Shown here piece after piece: positions 34,095 through 45,112 of a stretch of DNA of 64,000 nucleotides. A program made the position numbers and the translations under genes. The DNA lies in assembly GCF_038502225.1 (NCBI RefSeq), contig NC_091355.1:10012778-10076777 (forward strand). Reading direction: 5' to 3'. The notes under the pieces were generated by a model. That model did no database searches. It worked only from the letters and a program-made list of their open reading frames with translations, and was not told where the DNA came from. Source of the DNA: Cherax quadricarinatus (lineage: Eukaryota > Arthropoda > Malacostraca > Decapoda > Parastacidae). Each line of letters starts with the position of its first letter. The stretch's first letter is position 1.

Positions 34095-34350
34095 ATCTGC
34101 TGGGAAAATGATAGGATGGATAATGAGAACCTTCAAAACTAGGGATGCCAAGCTAATGATGATTCTCTTCCAATCGCTTGTTCTCTCGAGGCTGGAATAT
34201 TACTGTACACTAACGGCCCCTTTTAAGGCAGGAGAAATTGCAGACCTGGAGAATATTCAGAGAACTCTCACTGCCTGTATAAGTACAATAAAGTACCTAA
34301 ATTACTGGGAATGGTTGAAGTCCCTTGACCTGCACTCCTTGGAACCCTGG
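34095..34350 (+). mobile_element. Family B LINE fragment, plus strand
   Basis: Encodes IGWIMRTFKTRDAKLMMILF, RLEYYCTLTAPFKAGEIADL and ENIQRTLTACIS, matching residues about 380-450 of the ORF at 35517-37289. Joined directly to an oppositely oriented 3' end at 34356. Confidence 0.85.
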
Positions 34351-34355
34351 CGAGA

Positions 34356-35000
34356 AATACATACCTGGAGTTTACCTGGAGAGAGTTTCGGGGGTCAACG
34401 CCCCCGCGGCCCGGTCTGTGACCAGGCCTCCTGGTGGATCAGCGCATGATCAACCAGGCTGTTGTTGCTGGCTGCACGCAAACCAACGTACGAGCCACAG
34501 CCCGGCTGATCAGGAACTGACTTTAGGTGCTTGTCCAGTGCCAGCTTGAAGACTGCCAGGGGTCTGTTGGTAATCTCCCTTATGTGTGCTGGGAGGCAAT
34601 TGAACAGTCTCGGGCCCCTGACACTTATTGTATGGTCTCTTAACGTGCTAGTGACACCCCTGCTTTTCATTGGGGGGATGTTGCATCGTCTGCCAAGTCT
34701 TTTTCTTTCGTAGTGAGTGATTTTCGTGTGCAAGTTCGGTACTAGTCCCTCTAGGATTTTCCAGGTGTATATAATCATGTATCTCTCCCGCCTGCGTTCC
34801 AGGGAATACAGGTTTAGGAACCTCAAGCGCTCCCAGTAATTGAGGTGTTTTATCTCCGTTATGCTCGCCGTGAAAGTTCTCTGTACATTTTCTAGGTCGG
34901 CAATTTCACCTGCCTTGAAAGGTGCTGTTAGAGTGCAGCAATATTCCAGCCTAGATAGAACAAGTGACCTGAAGAGTGTCATCATGGGCTTGGCATCCCT
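34356..35000 (-). mobile_element. Family B LINE 3' half, open
   Basis: An uninterrupted 196-residue frame (34985-34395) runs from MMTLFRSLVLSRLEYCCTLT through RRRERYMIIYTWKILEGLVP to DQPGCGSYVGLRAASNNSLV. It is very close to the chimeric copy 500 bp away. It is 5'-truncated inside the region after the RT domain and has a 3' CCTGGAGTTTACCTGGAG terminus. Confidence 0.9.
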
Positions 35001-35134
35001 AGTTAAAATTATATTGATTTTATATTATTTTGTGATGAAATCTGCATGTGTAGAGATTATATAAGGATTTTATGTTATTGATAACTTGAACTCAGTGAAT
35101 TTATAAAATATCCTGATATATCCCATATATATCA

Positions 35135-35335
35135 GTTATACCTGGAGAGGGTTTCGGGGGTCAACGCCCCCGCGGCCCGGTCTGTGACCAGGCCTCATGG
35201 TGGATCAGGGCCTGATCTACCAGACTGTTACTGTTGGCCACACGCAACCCGACGTACGAACCACAGCCCGGCACTTTAGGTGCCTGTCCAGCGCCTTCTT
35301 GAAAACATCCAGGGGTCTATTGGTAATCCCCCAAG
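35135..35335 (-). mobile_element. Family B LINE 3'-terminal fragment
   Basis: About 200 bp of the family B end, with several changes and a small deletion near 35265. Older than its neighbours. Confidence 0.8.
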
Positions 35336-35446
35336 AGTTACATACACTAATCGTGAGTAATAAGTAAAAGTGCACATAACTTAACAATATACTAAAAACT
35401 AATACTAATGAGATGGTTGAGCCTGTTTTTTCTCAATAAGTAATTA

Positions 35447-37735
35447 GGCCCGGTGGCCTGGTGGCTAAAGCTCCCGCTTCACACACGGACTTGGCAGACG
35501 ATGCACCATCCCCCCAATGAAAAGCAGGGGTGTCACTAGCACGTTAAGAGACCATACAATAAGTGTCAGGGGCCCGAGACTGTTCAACTGTTTCCCAGCA
35601 TACATAAGGGGGATTACCAACAGACCCCTGGCAGTCTTCAAGCTGGCACTGACGCCAAATGACTTCGAACAGGCGATAAATGACATGCCCATGCACTCTG
35701 CCCCAGGGCCAGACTCATGGAACTCTGTGTTCATCAAGAACTGCAAGAAGCCCCTATCACGAGCCTTTTCCATCCTATGGAGAGGGAGCATGGACACGGG
35801 GGTCGTCCCTCAGTTACTAAAAACAACAGACATAGCCCCACTCCACAAAGGGGGCAGTAAAGCAACAGCAAAGAACTACAGACCAATAGCACTAACATCC
35901 CATATCATAAAAATCTTTGAAAGGGTCCTAAGAAGCAAGATCACCACCCATCTAGAAACCCATCAGTTACACAACCCAGGGCAACATGGGTTTAGAACAG
36001 GTCGCTCCTGTCTGTCTCAACTACTGGATCACTACGACAAGGTCCTAAATGCACTAGAAGACAAAAAGAATGCAGATGCAATATATACAGACTTTGCAAA
36101 AGCCTTCGACAAGTGTGACCATGGCGTAATAGCGCACAAAATGCGCGCTAAAGGAATAACAGGAAAAGTTGGTCGATGGATCTATAATTTCCTCACTAAC
36201 AGAACACAGAGAGTAGTCGTCAACAGAGTAAAGTCCGAGGCAGCTACGGTGAAAAGCTCTGTTCCACAAGGCACAGTACTAGCTCCCATCTTGTTCCTCA
36301 TCCTCATATCCGACATAGACAAGGATGTCAGCCACAGCACCGTGTCTTCCTTTGCAGATGACACCCGAATCTGCATGACAGTGTCTTCCATTGCAGACAC
36401 TGCAAGGCTCCAGGCGGACATCAACCAAATCTTTCAGTGGGCTGCAGAAAACAATATGAAGTTCAACGATGAGAAATTTCAATTACTCAGATATGGTAAA
36501 CATGAGGAAATTAAATCTTCATCAGAGTACAAAACAAATTCTAGCCACAAAATAGAGCGAAACACCAACGTCAAAGACCTGGGAGTGATTATGTCGGAGG
36601 ATCTCACCTTCAAGGACCATAACATTGTATCAATCGCATCTGCTAGAAAAATGACAGGATGGATAATGAGAACCTTCAAAACTAGGGAGGCCAAGCCCAT
36701 GATGACACTCTTCAGGTCACTTGTTCTATCTAGGCTGGAATATTGCTGCACTCTAACAGCACCTTTCAAGGCAGGTGAAATTGCCGACCTAGAAAATGTA
36801 CAGAGAACTTTCACGGCGCGCATAACGGAGATAAAACACCTCAATTACTGGGAGCGCTTGAGGTTTCTAAACCTGTATTCCCTGGAACGCAGGAGGGAGA
36901 GATACATGATTATATACACCTGGAAAATCCTAGAGGGACTAGTACCGAACTTGCACACGAAAATCACTCACTACGAAAGCAAAAGACTTGGCAGACGATG
37001 CACCATCCCCCCAATGAAAAGCAGGGGTGTCACTAGCACGTTAAGAGACCATACAATAAGTGTCAGGGGACCGAGACTGTTCAACTGCCTCCCAGCACAC
37101 ATAAGGGGGATTACCAACAGACCCCTGGCAGTCTTCAAGCTGGCACTGGACAAGCACCTAAAGTCAGTTCCTGATCAGCCGGGCTGTGGCTCGTACGTTG
37201 GTTTGCGTGCAGCCAGCAGCAACAGCCTGGTTGATCAGGCGCTGATCCACCAGGAGGCCTGGTCACAGACCGGGCCGCGGGGGCGTTGACCCCCGAAACT
37301 CTCTCCAGGTAAACTCCAGGCACCTAAAGTCGGTTCCTGACCAGCCGGGCTGTGGCTCGTACGTTGGTTTGCGTGCAGCCAACAGTAACAGCCTGGTTGA
37401 TCAGGCTCTGATCCACCAGGAGGCCTGGTCACAGACCGGGCCGCGGGGGCGTTGACCCCCGGAACTCTCTCCAGGTAAACTCCAGGAGGGCTCGGGTTCG
37501 ATTCCCGGCGGGTGGAAACATTTCGACACGTTTCCTTGCACCTGTTGTCCTGTTCACCTAGCAGCAAATAGGTACCTGGGTGTTAGTCGACTGGTGTGGG
37601 TCGTATCCTGGGGGACAAGATTAAGGACCCCAATGGAAATAAGCTAGATAGTCCTCGATGACGCACTGACTTTCTTGGGTTATCCTGGATGGCTAACCCT
37701 CCGGGGTTAAAAATCCGAACGAAATCTTATCTTAA
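35447..37735 (+). mobile_element. tRNA-derived SINE split by a LINE array
   Basis: The head at 35447-35488 (GGCCCGGTGGCCTGGTGGCT, ending CACACACGG) and the tail at 37487-37735 (starting AGGGCTCGGGTTCGATTCCC) join into a tRNA-like RNA polymerase III promoter. Box B GGTTCGATTCC is perfect. The body runs to AAAATCCGAACGAAATCTTA. The LINE material at 35489-37486 sits between. I see no clear target duplication at the junction. Confidence 0.8.
35489..37486 (+). mobile_element. Chimeric family B LINE: 3' fragment + RT region + extra 3' fragment
   Basis: One 590-residue frame (35517-37289). Residues 1-45 repeat the element's own carboxy region (MKSRGVTSTLRDHTISVRGP, FKLAL) and then switch at about 35651 to the RT domain (APGPDSWNSVFIKN). 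The RT motifs follow: APLHKGGSKATAKNYRPIAL, GFRTGRSCLSQLL, YTDFAKAFDKCDH, SSVPQGTVLAPILFLILISD and FADDTRICM (residues 279-282). The normal carboxy end reaches RGR. The endonuclease domain is missing. A second 3' fragment (37319-37486) follows head to tail. All RT motifs are intact, but an element without endonuclease should not move by itself. Confidence 0.9.
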
Positions 37736-38384
37736 GTCTTACCTGAAAAATCTTCCGCAGGTAACTGCTGACGAAAAACACCACAGTAACTGTCACGACT
37801 GATGCTTGTGGATTGCGTGTGATTCTAGACTAGACTAGAACGCGTTCTGTATCGTTTTTACGATTTTATTAATTTTGAAATACTACATATAAGTAAGGAT
37901 GAGAGGTTACCTAGTTGGCTGCTCTCTTTATCAGCTGATTTGTAACAAGGGTGTTATATATTGTTTATGTTGTACATTACTCATGGTGTACACTGCTGTA
38001 CAGTGTACTCCATGATTATACTCTCAGACCTTTATGTACTCATTGAAAAGGGCAAATATACTCCTTGGGGTACATGTACCCCAGGTTGGGAAACCTTGTA
38101 CTAGATAATAAGTATATCGGCACCAAGGGTGATGGATTGATTACCTTAAACTACCTCCCCCACTTCGTCTCTCACCAAAGCTGATCTCTCCAAATGTGTA
38201 ATTCACTCCTGTATTCGACTGTTGAAGCCTGCAGGGAAACCCTTGATTCAAAGATATGGAGCTATCTTTTCCTTCCTCGGGTTAAACCTTACTAGTGTTG
38301 GTTGTTAGTCGATTGTTGTGAGTGGCATCCTTAAAGTATCTTAATGGAAATAAACTCAGCAATTTGATGACTGTATTCACTGGG
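37736..38384. other. No gene; possible old SINE remnant
   Basis: Mostly unique. 38283-38350 vaguely resembles the SINE body (gttggttgttagtcga, ggaaataaactc). Confidence 0.4.
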
Positions 38385-39170
38385 AATACCTGGAGTGTTC
38401 TGGGGGTCAACGTCCCCACGGCCCGGTCCATGACCAGGCTTTGTGGTGGATCAGAACCTGATGAACGAGGCTGTTACTTCTAGCCACACGTAAAGCAATG
38501 TGCGGACCACAGCCCGGTTCGTCAGGTACTGACTTTAGGAATCTGTCTGGCTCCCTCTTGAAGACAGCCAGGGATCTATTGGTAATCCCCATTATATATG
38601 CTGGGAGGCAGATGAACAGTCTTGGGCCCCTGACACTTTTTGTGTTTTCTCTTAGTTTACGCATAACCCTCCATCTTTTCATTGGGGAGGATATTGCACC
38701 GCCTACCAAGTCTTTCGCTTTCGTATTATAATCGAAACTAAGCGCTAAACCTACAAGGATCATACATTATTATTATAATAAAAAAGAAGACAAGGGTCAT
38801 ACAGCTTTTGCTTTCATAGGGAGCGATTTCCGTGTGCAGATCTGGGACTAGACCTAGGAGTTTTCGTGTGTTTATTATCATGTATCTTTCTTGCCTACAT
38901 TCCAGGGAGTACTGGTCAAGGGCTTTCAACTGTTCCCAGTAATTCATGCTGTATAGCCCTTGTGGCTTAGCGCTTCTTTTTGATTATAATAATAATAATC
39001 CCAGTAATTCAGGTGCTTTATCGTACATATACAGGCAGTGAAAGTTCTCTGTATATTCTCCAGGTCTGCAATTTTACCTGCCCTGAAATGGGCCGTTAGT
39101 GTACAATATTCCAGCCTAGAGTGAACAAGCGATTTGAAAAGAATCATTGGCTTGGCATTCCTAGATGTGG
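38385..39170 (-). mobile_element. Old, interrupted family B LINE fragment
   Basis: The minus strand carries diverged family B tail sequence in pieces: 39147-38944 (SRLEYCTLTAHFRAGKIADL), 38947-38738 (RQERYMIINTRKLLGLVPDL) and 38763-38407 (RGPRLFICLPAYIMGITNRS). Short ATT/AAG-rich pieces of the 43795-type SINE, with GCGCT and TATACAGC motifs, interrupt it near 38760-38810 and 38945-39000. Confidence 0.8.
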
Positions 39171-39990
39171 TAGATACTGTGGGAAAATTACATTTACCTG
39201 GATGAATCTCATTAGATACATACCAGTAAATGGTAACAAAGATAATTATTCTTTATCAAAGTTACAGTCAAGTAGGAATTTTTAGGACACCTAGGTCGCA
39301 AAAAATGTCCCCCTTCGATACCTACTACAATATATATCTCCACAAGTCACTCTGGACCTATATTAATTTCAAATGAAATATACATCATCAGGAATTCTGG
39401 TAAAACATTAATATAAATATGTGGACTGTATATAAAATTTAAAAAATGAATACATATACACTGAAGGAGAATTTATCTTAATACCACTCACCAATTAGTC
39501 TGGAGATTACGGTGTGTCATACACAAAACCCCCTGCCTAAAATATGAAGAAAATACTGGCCAGAATTTCAACATAAATAGACATCGACTCAGCTGTGGTA
39601 ATATCCTGTTTCCATCTAATTATGGAGTCCTGTCCAGTTGCCTAATTCTCACATTCTGTAGGACTGCAATTCCAACAATTTCGGCTCCTATTTGAGAGGT
39701 TTTAAGCCCAATATAACCTCTAGAGCGACGAAAATTCTTCCAATTTTCACTAACGTTTCTCTTGGTCAATTCAAAACAATGGCAACTCTCCCCAGCGGCG
39801 CTCACCCATTTCGCTGGTTCTTTATTTATTTACAAATTAATTTTTATTACCTACAATATATTCCATCAATTTACATACAAAAAATACTGTATTTTTGGAA
39901 AATATACAGTATTTTCCACAGATACATTATTGTGATCTTTGAAAGTGAGATTCCCTGACATTATCACTCCCAGATCCTTCACATTAGTTA
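39171..39990. other. No gene recognised
   Basis: AT-rich. Small frames on both strands show no domain. Confidence 0.5.
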
Positions 39991-39994
39991 TCCT

Positions 39995-40797
39995 AATTTA
40001 TTAACCCCATGGTTATCCTAGGTTACTAACCCCCAGGGTTATCCTAGGTTACTAACCCCTAGGGTTATCCTAGGCTACTAACCCCCAGGGTTATCCTAAG
40101 TTACTAACCCCCAGGGTTATCCTAAGTTACTAACCCCCAGGGTTATCCTAGGTTACTAACCCCCAGGGTTATCCTAGGTTACTAACCCCCAGGGTTACCC
40201 TAGGTTACTAACCTCCAGGGTTATCCTAGGTTACAAACCCCCATGGTTATCCTAGGTTACTAACCCCCAGGGTTATCCTAGGTTACTAACCTCCAGGGTT
40301 ATCCTAGGTTACAAACCCCCATGGTTATCCTAGGTTACTAACCCCCAGGGTTATCCTAGGTTACTAACCCCCAGGGTTATCCTAGGCTACTAACCCCCAG
40401 GGTTATCCTAGGTTACTAACCCCCAGGGTTATCCTAGGTTACTAACCCCCAGGGTTATCCTAGGTTGCTAACCCCCAGGGTTATCCTAGGTTACTAACCC
40501 CCAGGGTTATCCTAGGCTACTAACCCCCAGGGTTATCCTAGGTTACTAACCTCCAGGGTTATCCTAGGTTGCCAACCCCCAGGGTTATCCTAGGTTACTA
40601 ACCTCCAGGGTTATCCTAGGTTACTAACCTCCAGGGTTATCCTAGGTTACCAACCCCCAGGGTTATCCTAGGTTACTAACCCCCAGGGTTATCCTACGTT
40701 ACTAACCCCCAGGGTTATCCTAGGTTACTAACCACCAAGGTTATCCTAGGTTACTAACCCCCAGGGTTATCCTAGGCTACTAATCCCCAGGGTTAAT
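39995..40797. repeat. 26-bp minisatellite, about 31 units
   Basis: Units built from GGTTATCCTAGGTTACTAAC plus CCCCAG, with few variants (CTCCAG, GGCTAC, CCATGG). GGTTA and TAACC lie symmetrically about CCTAGG, so each unit is partly palindromic. Confidence 0.95.
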
Positions 40798-40844
40798 CCC
40801 AGCAAAATAATTTTCTTACCCAGTTTCTTTTAGGACTAATAAAG

Positions 40845-40985
40845 CCACTGGAACTGAAAGAGTTCCTTTATTGCCCTGAAACCTACCAAAGTGTATGGAA
40901 AAAGACACTCATGTACAATTCAGGACATCTATTAGAGGAAATCCATTGCTATGATTGGCTTTATCGGTCCTAATACAGAGATAAC
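40845..40985. repeat. Imperfect inverted repeat (small fold-back)
   Basis: aggactaataaagcca near the left end and tggctttatcggtccta near the right end face each other. A related structure is at 44995-45110. Confidence 0.5.
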
Positions 40986-41096
40986 TAAGATTATCATCAT
41001 TATGATCAAAACTTAAGTTTTAAACCCAGAGATAACTAAGAATGAGAATATTTGTAGTGGCAGGAGTCAGGTGGTAAGCTAGGGGAGGGTGGTGGT

Positions 41097-41165
41097 ACTA
41101 TTAGTAGTAATAGTAATTGTAGTAGTAATTGTAATAGTAGTAGTAATTGTATATTATTATTATAA
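41097..41165. repeat. GTA/ATT trinucleotide repeat, 3' flank of a LINE
   Basis: GTAGTAATTGTA units, the same type as at 43405-43545 on the other side of the LINE. Confidence 0.85.
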
Positions 41166-43404
41166 TCAAGATTTAGATTAGATTTTGCCACCGAAGTGGC
41201 TAGTTTATTGTGCACCCCATATCCATCCTGTGGACGGTAGCGCGAGAGCATATGGATACACAAAAGGCCTAGGAACTAGGCCCCAAAGGGTTAACAGGAA
41301 TACATATGGATTTATATCTACATATCTATAGTTCACTTATCTGTTACAAGCAAATTTAGGAAATTTGCTTAGTATATCTGGTATCTTATTTTCATTAATA
41401 AGATATCTTGACATGTCACATAGGTTATTATACTGTCTGTCTCTGTATTCCTCAATGAGTGGACAATTAAGCACATAGTGTTCAAGAGAGTGACCATATG
41501 CCTGATCACATAATTTACATTTAGTTTGATCATCATCTGTGTGTCTCCCAAACTGCCAGAAGTACTTGTAACCAAGCCTAAGCCTGGCCACTACAACATC
41601 AGTCAGTCTGTTCACATTGCAAGTTGCTCCATAAACATACTTATCTACGTTCATGTTATCATAGTGGGTTATAGATCTACTCAGGCTTCTAACTGCATTC
41701 CTATAACAATCATTTTCATTATTTACTTCTCTCCTAATATTATTCCTAATGCTAGACACAGTTATACCAAAGTTATATTCTACATTCTCCTTCTGGGTAC
41801 TCTTCTTGGCTAACATATCAACTTTATCATGAAGGAGTAATCCAATGTGTGATGGGATCCATAGCAATTGTACATTAATTCCTTTGTCCCTAATTTTTGA
41901 GTATCTATACCTGGCTTCCCCAATGAACATGTTGTTGGAGTCATTATATGAGTCAAGAGCCTTCAATGATGACATAGAATCAGTAATGATGACAGAGTCA
42001 AGCTCAGTGTCATAGGTTAGCTTTAGCGCCATTAGGATTGCAAACAATTCAGTTTGCAGTGTAGACGCCCAGTTGTTAATTCTTATGCCTAACTCAACAA
42101 ATTTATTATCGTTCTTAACTAGGGAGGTGGCAACAAGAGCAGATGCAGCCCTGCCAGAAGACTCCTGTTTAGATCCATCAGTGTATATAACTTGTGATAA
42201 CTTATTACTACCAGCTAGGTGAGAAATTTCTTCTTGAGCAGTTGCTCTAACAAGAGATTTAAGGAAGGGATTACTAGCAATGAGCTTCTTGGGAGGGACT
42301 TGTAGGTATGTGATATTAAATGAACACATCTTCCATGGAGGGGTGAAATGCTCTTGTTGCCTACAGTGATACAGTTCATGCAGGTTATAAAACTTAATGC
42401 AATTGCACGTTTTCACAATCCATTTAGATCTGTGTGTATTTACCTCTAGACACTTGGTAAGATTCACTGTGACAGTGTCTGGTTCGTTTCTCAACATTCT
42501 AATACCAAGTACAGTGTTAATTTCAACAATCCTATCACTGATACTAGAAATACCAAGCTCCTTCCTCATGTTAAGAACTTTTGTAGATCTGGGACAGCCA
42601 AGAATAATCCTGAGAGCTTCATTTTGCATTAACTCCAAGGGTCGGAGAGAACTTTCTCTAGCTAATATCAACATGGGAGCAGCATAATCAATTAAGGACC
42701 TAACATAGGCTATGTACATCATTCTCACGATTAGCACCATAGTTGGGATTGTAGCCAGCAACAGCTTTGAGAGCATTTAGCCTAGCTTTACATTTCTTGT
42801 TTAGTTGTGGTATAGTGGATTTGTTAAAGGGTACATCTACACCAAGATATCTGTAAGTTTTAATGTAGCTAATGATTTCACCCTGCAAATAGATGGGTGG
42901 GGGATGTCGTTTGCTTGTTAATATCTTTGTTTTAGAGGAAGATATTATGAGGCCTAGTCGATTACAAATTGCTTGAACTTCATTAAGAATGGTATTCATC
43001 TTCTTATGCCCTGTTGTATGGATCATGATATCATCAGCATAGCTTATAGCTATATGTTTAGGTGAGGCAGGTAGAGCATTTAGGAGAGCATTAATCAGAA
43101 TATTAAATAGCATGGGACTAAGAACTCCTCCCTGCGGTGTACCTAAAGACATTTCTTTAGAATCACTTCTGAAGCCTTGGTAAAGGACAGAGGATACTCT
43201 ATTTGACAGGTATCCTATTATCCAGCAGAGTAAGCTACTACCAAACCAATATTCATTTTGGCTAGTTCATGTAGTATAACGGTTCTGTTCGCAATATCAA
43301 ATGCAGATTTTAGATCAAGAAAAGTGGTAAAACTAGTAGAGGTGTGTGCAGTGAGAAAGGTGGAAATACAGTTCTGCACACTTTTACCTTTCATGAACCT
43401 GAGG
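41166..43404 (-). mobile_element. RNase H-bearing non-LTR retrotransposon, frameshifted
   Basis: Minus strand in three frames. 43547-43218 ends with FLDLKSAFDIANRTVILHEL (RT). 43152-42700 has SLGTPQGGVLSPMLFNILIN, YADDIMIHT and YRYLGVDVPF. 42776-41337 (479 codons) holds the thumb region and RNase H: VIYTDGSKQESSGRAASALV, LQTELFAILMAL, IITDSMSSL and LLWIPSHIGL, i.e. the D-E-D-H/D pattern. It ends with a Cys/His cluster CKLCDQAYGHSLEHYVLNC. Frameshifts lie near 43238 and 42730. The 5' part is lost at the GTA repeat. The 3' UTR runs to about 41166. RNase H points to the I/R1/LOA side of LINEs rather than CR1. Confidence 0.9.
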
Positions 43405-43545
43405 GTAGTAGTAATTGTAGTAATAATTGTAGTAGTAATTGTAGTAATAGTAAATGTAGTAATAGTAAATGTAGTAGTAGTAACTGTAGTAGTAGTAACT
43501 GTAGTAATAGTAATTGTAGTAGTAGTAGTTGGTATTACTATAATC
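43405..43545. repeat. GTA/ATT trinucleotide repeat, 5' flank of a LINE
   Basis: GTAGTAATTGTAGTAATAGT-type tract. Ser/Asn/Cys- or Tyr-rich frames are repeat translations. Confidence 0.9.
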
Positions 43546-43616
43546 ATAACTAAGCACTAAATCCTTAAGAGTCATACAGAACTCACTACTAGTTAGTAGT
43601 AGTAGTAGTAGAAGTA

Positions 43617-43785
43617 TTGGTGCACACTGCTATATGATGTTCCAGTCCACCACTCACCTGTGTTGGTGCACACTGCTATATGATGTTCCAGTCCACCACT
43701 CACCTGTGTTGGTGCACACTGCTACATGATGTTTCAGTCCACCACTCACCTGTGTTGGTGCACAATGCCACCTGACATTCCAATG
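43617..43785. repeat. 46-bp minisatellite, about four units
   Basis: Units start TTGGTGCACACTGCTATATG at 43617, 43663, 43709 and 43755, exactly 46 bp apart. The last is diverged. Confidence 0.92.
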
Positions 43786-43792
43786 CAAAACA

Positions 43793-43962
43793 GGATTATT
43801 ATTATAATCAAGGGGGAAGCGCTAAACCCGGAAGATTATACAGCGCCTGGGGGGGGGATGTGGAAGGCATTCAGGCTTAATTCGGGGAACTGGAGCACAG
43901 ATCCAATTCCCTAAATCAAGAGCCCCTCACCAACATCAAGGAACCTTCCTTGAGGGGACTGC
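43793..43962 (+). mobile_element. SINE-like repeat (GCGCTAAACCC family), copy
   Basis: gattattattataatcaagg, ggaagcgctaaacccgg, tatacagcgcctgggggg, and the end aaccttccttgagggg. Nearly identical to 44325-44487. No box A/B recognised. Confidence 0.8.
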
Positions 43963-44324
43963 AAAACAGGAATATGTCCAAGCATGTCTATCCATTTGTA
44001 TGGAGGGTCATACATCATCTGGAGAATTTTAAAGGTAATCACGTTTAATCCAAGAAAAAGAGAGGGTAGCTCCAGTTCCTTGCATCAAGAGCCCTTTACC
44101 AGCATCTAGACACTTCCAAGGAAGGAGTCCAACTTTTAAATTCAACAGGGACCACATTTCTCCAGGAGAATCCTCAGGGTATACAACCAGAAATATAATT
44201 TAAATTGGCAAATGCTGATAGGCTTTTAATTATTTTAATTAAGGGATGCACTGAATCAGTGGGGAGGGGTCATACAGTCCCTGGGAAATGAGGATCATTC
44301 AAGTTTAAGCCAAAGAATAGGATT

Positions 44325-44487
44325 ATTATTATTATAATCAAGGGGGAAGCGCTAAACCCGGAGGATTATACAGCGCCTGGGGGGGGATGTGGAAGGCATT
44401 CAGGCTTAATTCGGGGAACTGGAGCACAGATCCAATTCCCTAAATCAAGAGCCCCTCACCAACATCAAGGAACCTTCCTTGAGGGGC
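44325..44487 (+). mobile_element. SINE-like repeat (GCGCTAAACCC family), copy
   Basis: Second near-identical copy, same orientation as 43793-43962. Confidence 0.8.
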
Positions 44488-44549
44488 AAAGAATGGGAGC
44501 ATAGTCCAGTTCCTTGGATCACAAATCCCTTGCCAGCATCAAGGAACCT

Positions 44550-44830
44550 TTGATTATTATAATCATGGGGGAGCACTAAACCCATAGCATTATACAGCAC
44601 CTGTGGGGGGATGTGGAAAGCATTCAGGCTTAATTCAGGGAACTGGAGAACAGATCCAATTCCCTAGATTAAGAGCCCCTCACCAGCATCAAGGAACCTT
44701 TCTTGAGGGGGAACCTCCCTTGAGAGGGATCAAGAATCCCTCACCAGCATCAAGGAACCTCCTTTGAGGGGGTAAAAGTATGATTATATTCATGGGAAAG
44801 CACAAAACCCATAAGGGTCTTACAGCACCT
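44550..44830 (+). mobile_element. SINE-like repeat (GCGCTAAACCC family), diverged copies
   Basis: 44550-44715 is a diverged copy (gagcactaaacccatag, tatacagcacctgtgggg). A shorter piece follows at 44780-44830 (gcacaaaacccataagg). Further scraps lie between 44030 and 44300. Confidence 0.65.
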
Positions 44831-44994
44831 GGAGAACAGTAGGCAATCATATTTGATCAGAAGTTACTATATTTATAATTCATTCCTTCAGGAACTCTCT
44901 ACTGGCCTCGGTGAAGGATCTTGGTAAGTGCTAAACCCATAGGGATTGAAAAATGGTATGGTGATACCAACAAGATATGAAAAAAAGGCACCAA

Positions 44995-45112
44995 TATATA
45001 GTTCAGGCCATTTATTAGAGGAAAAGTTTTGCCAATAGTGGCTTCTTCAGTCCTAACGAATACGTCACTCATGGCAAAATATTTCCTCTAATGTCCTGAA
45101 CTGTACATAAGT
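44995..45112. repeat. Inverted repeat (small fold-back)
   Basis: agttcaggccatttattaga and tctaatgtcctgaact face each other, with internal ttttgcca and tggcaaaa. Confidence 0.6.
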
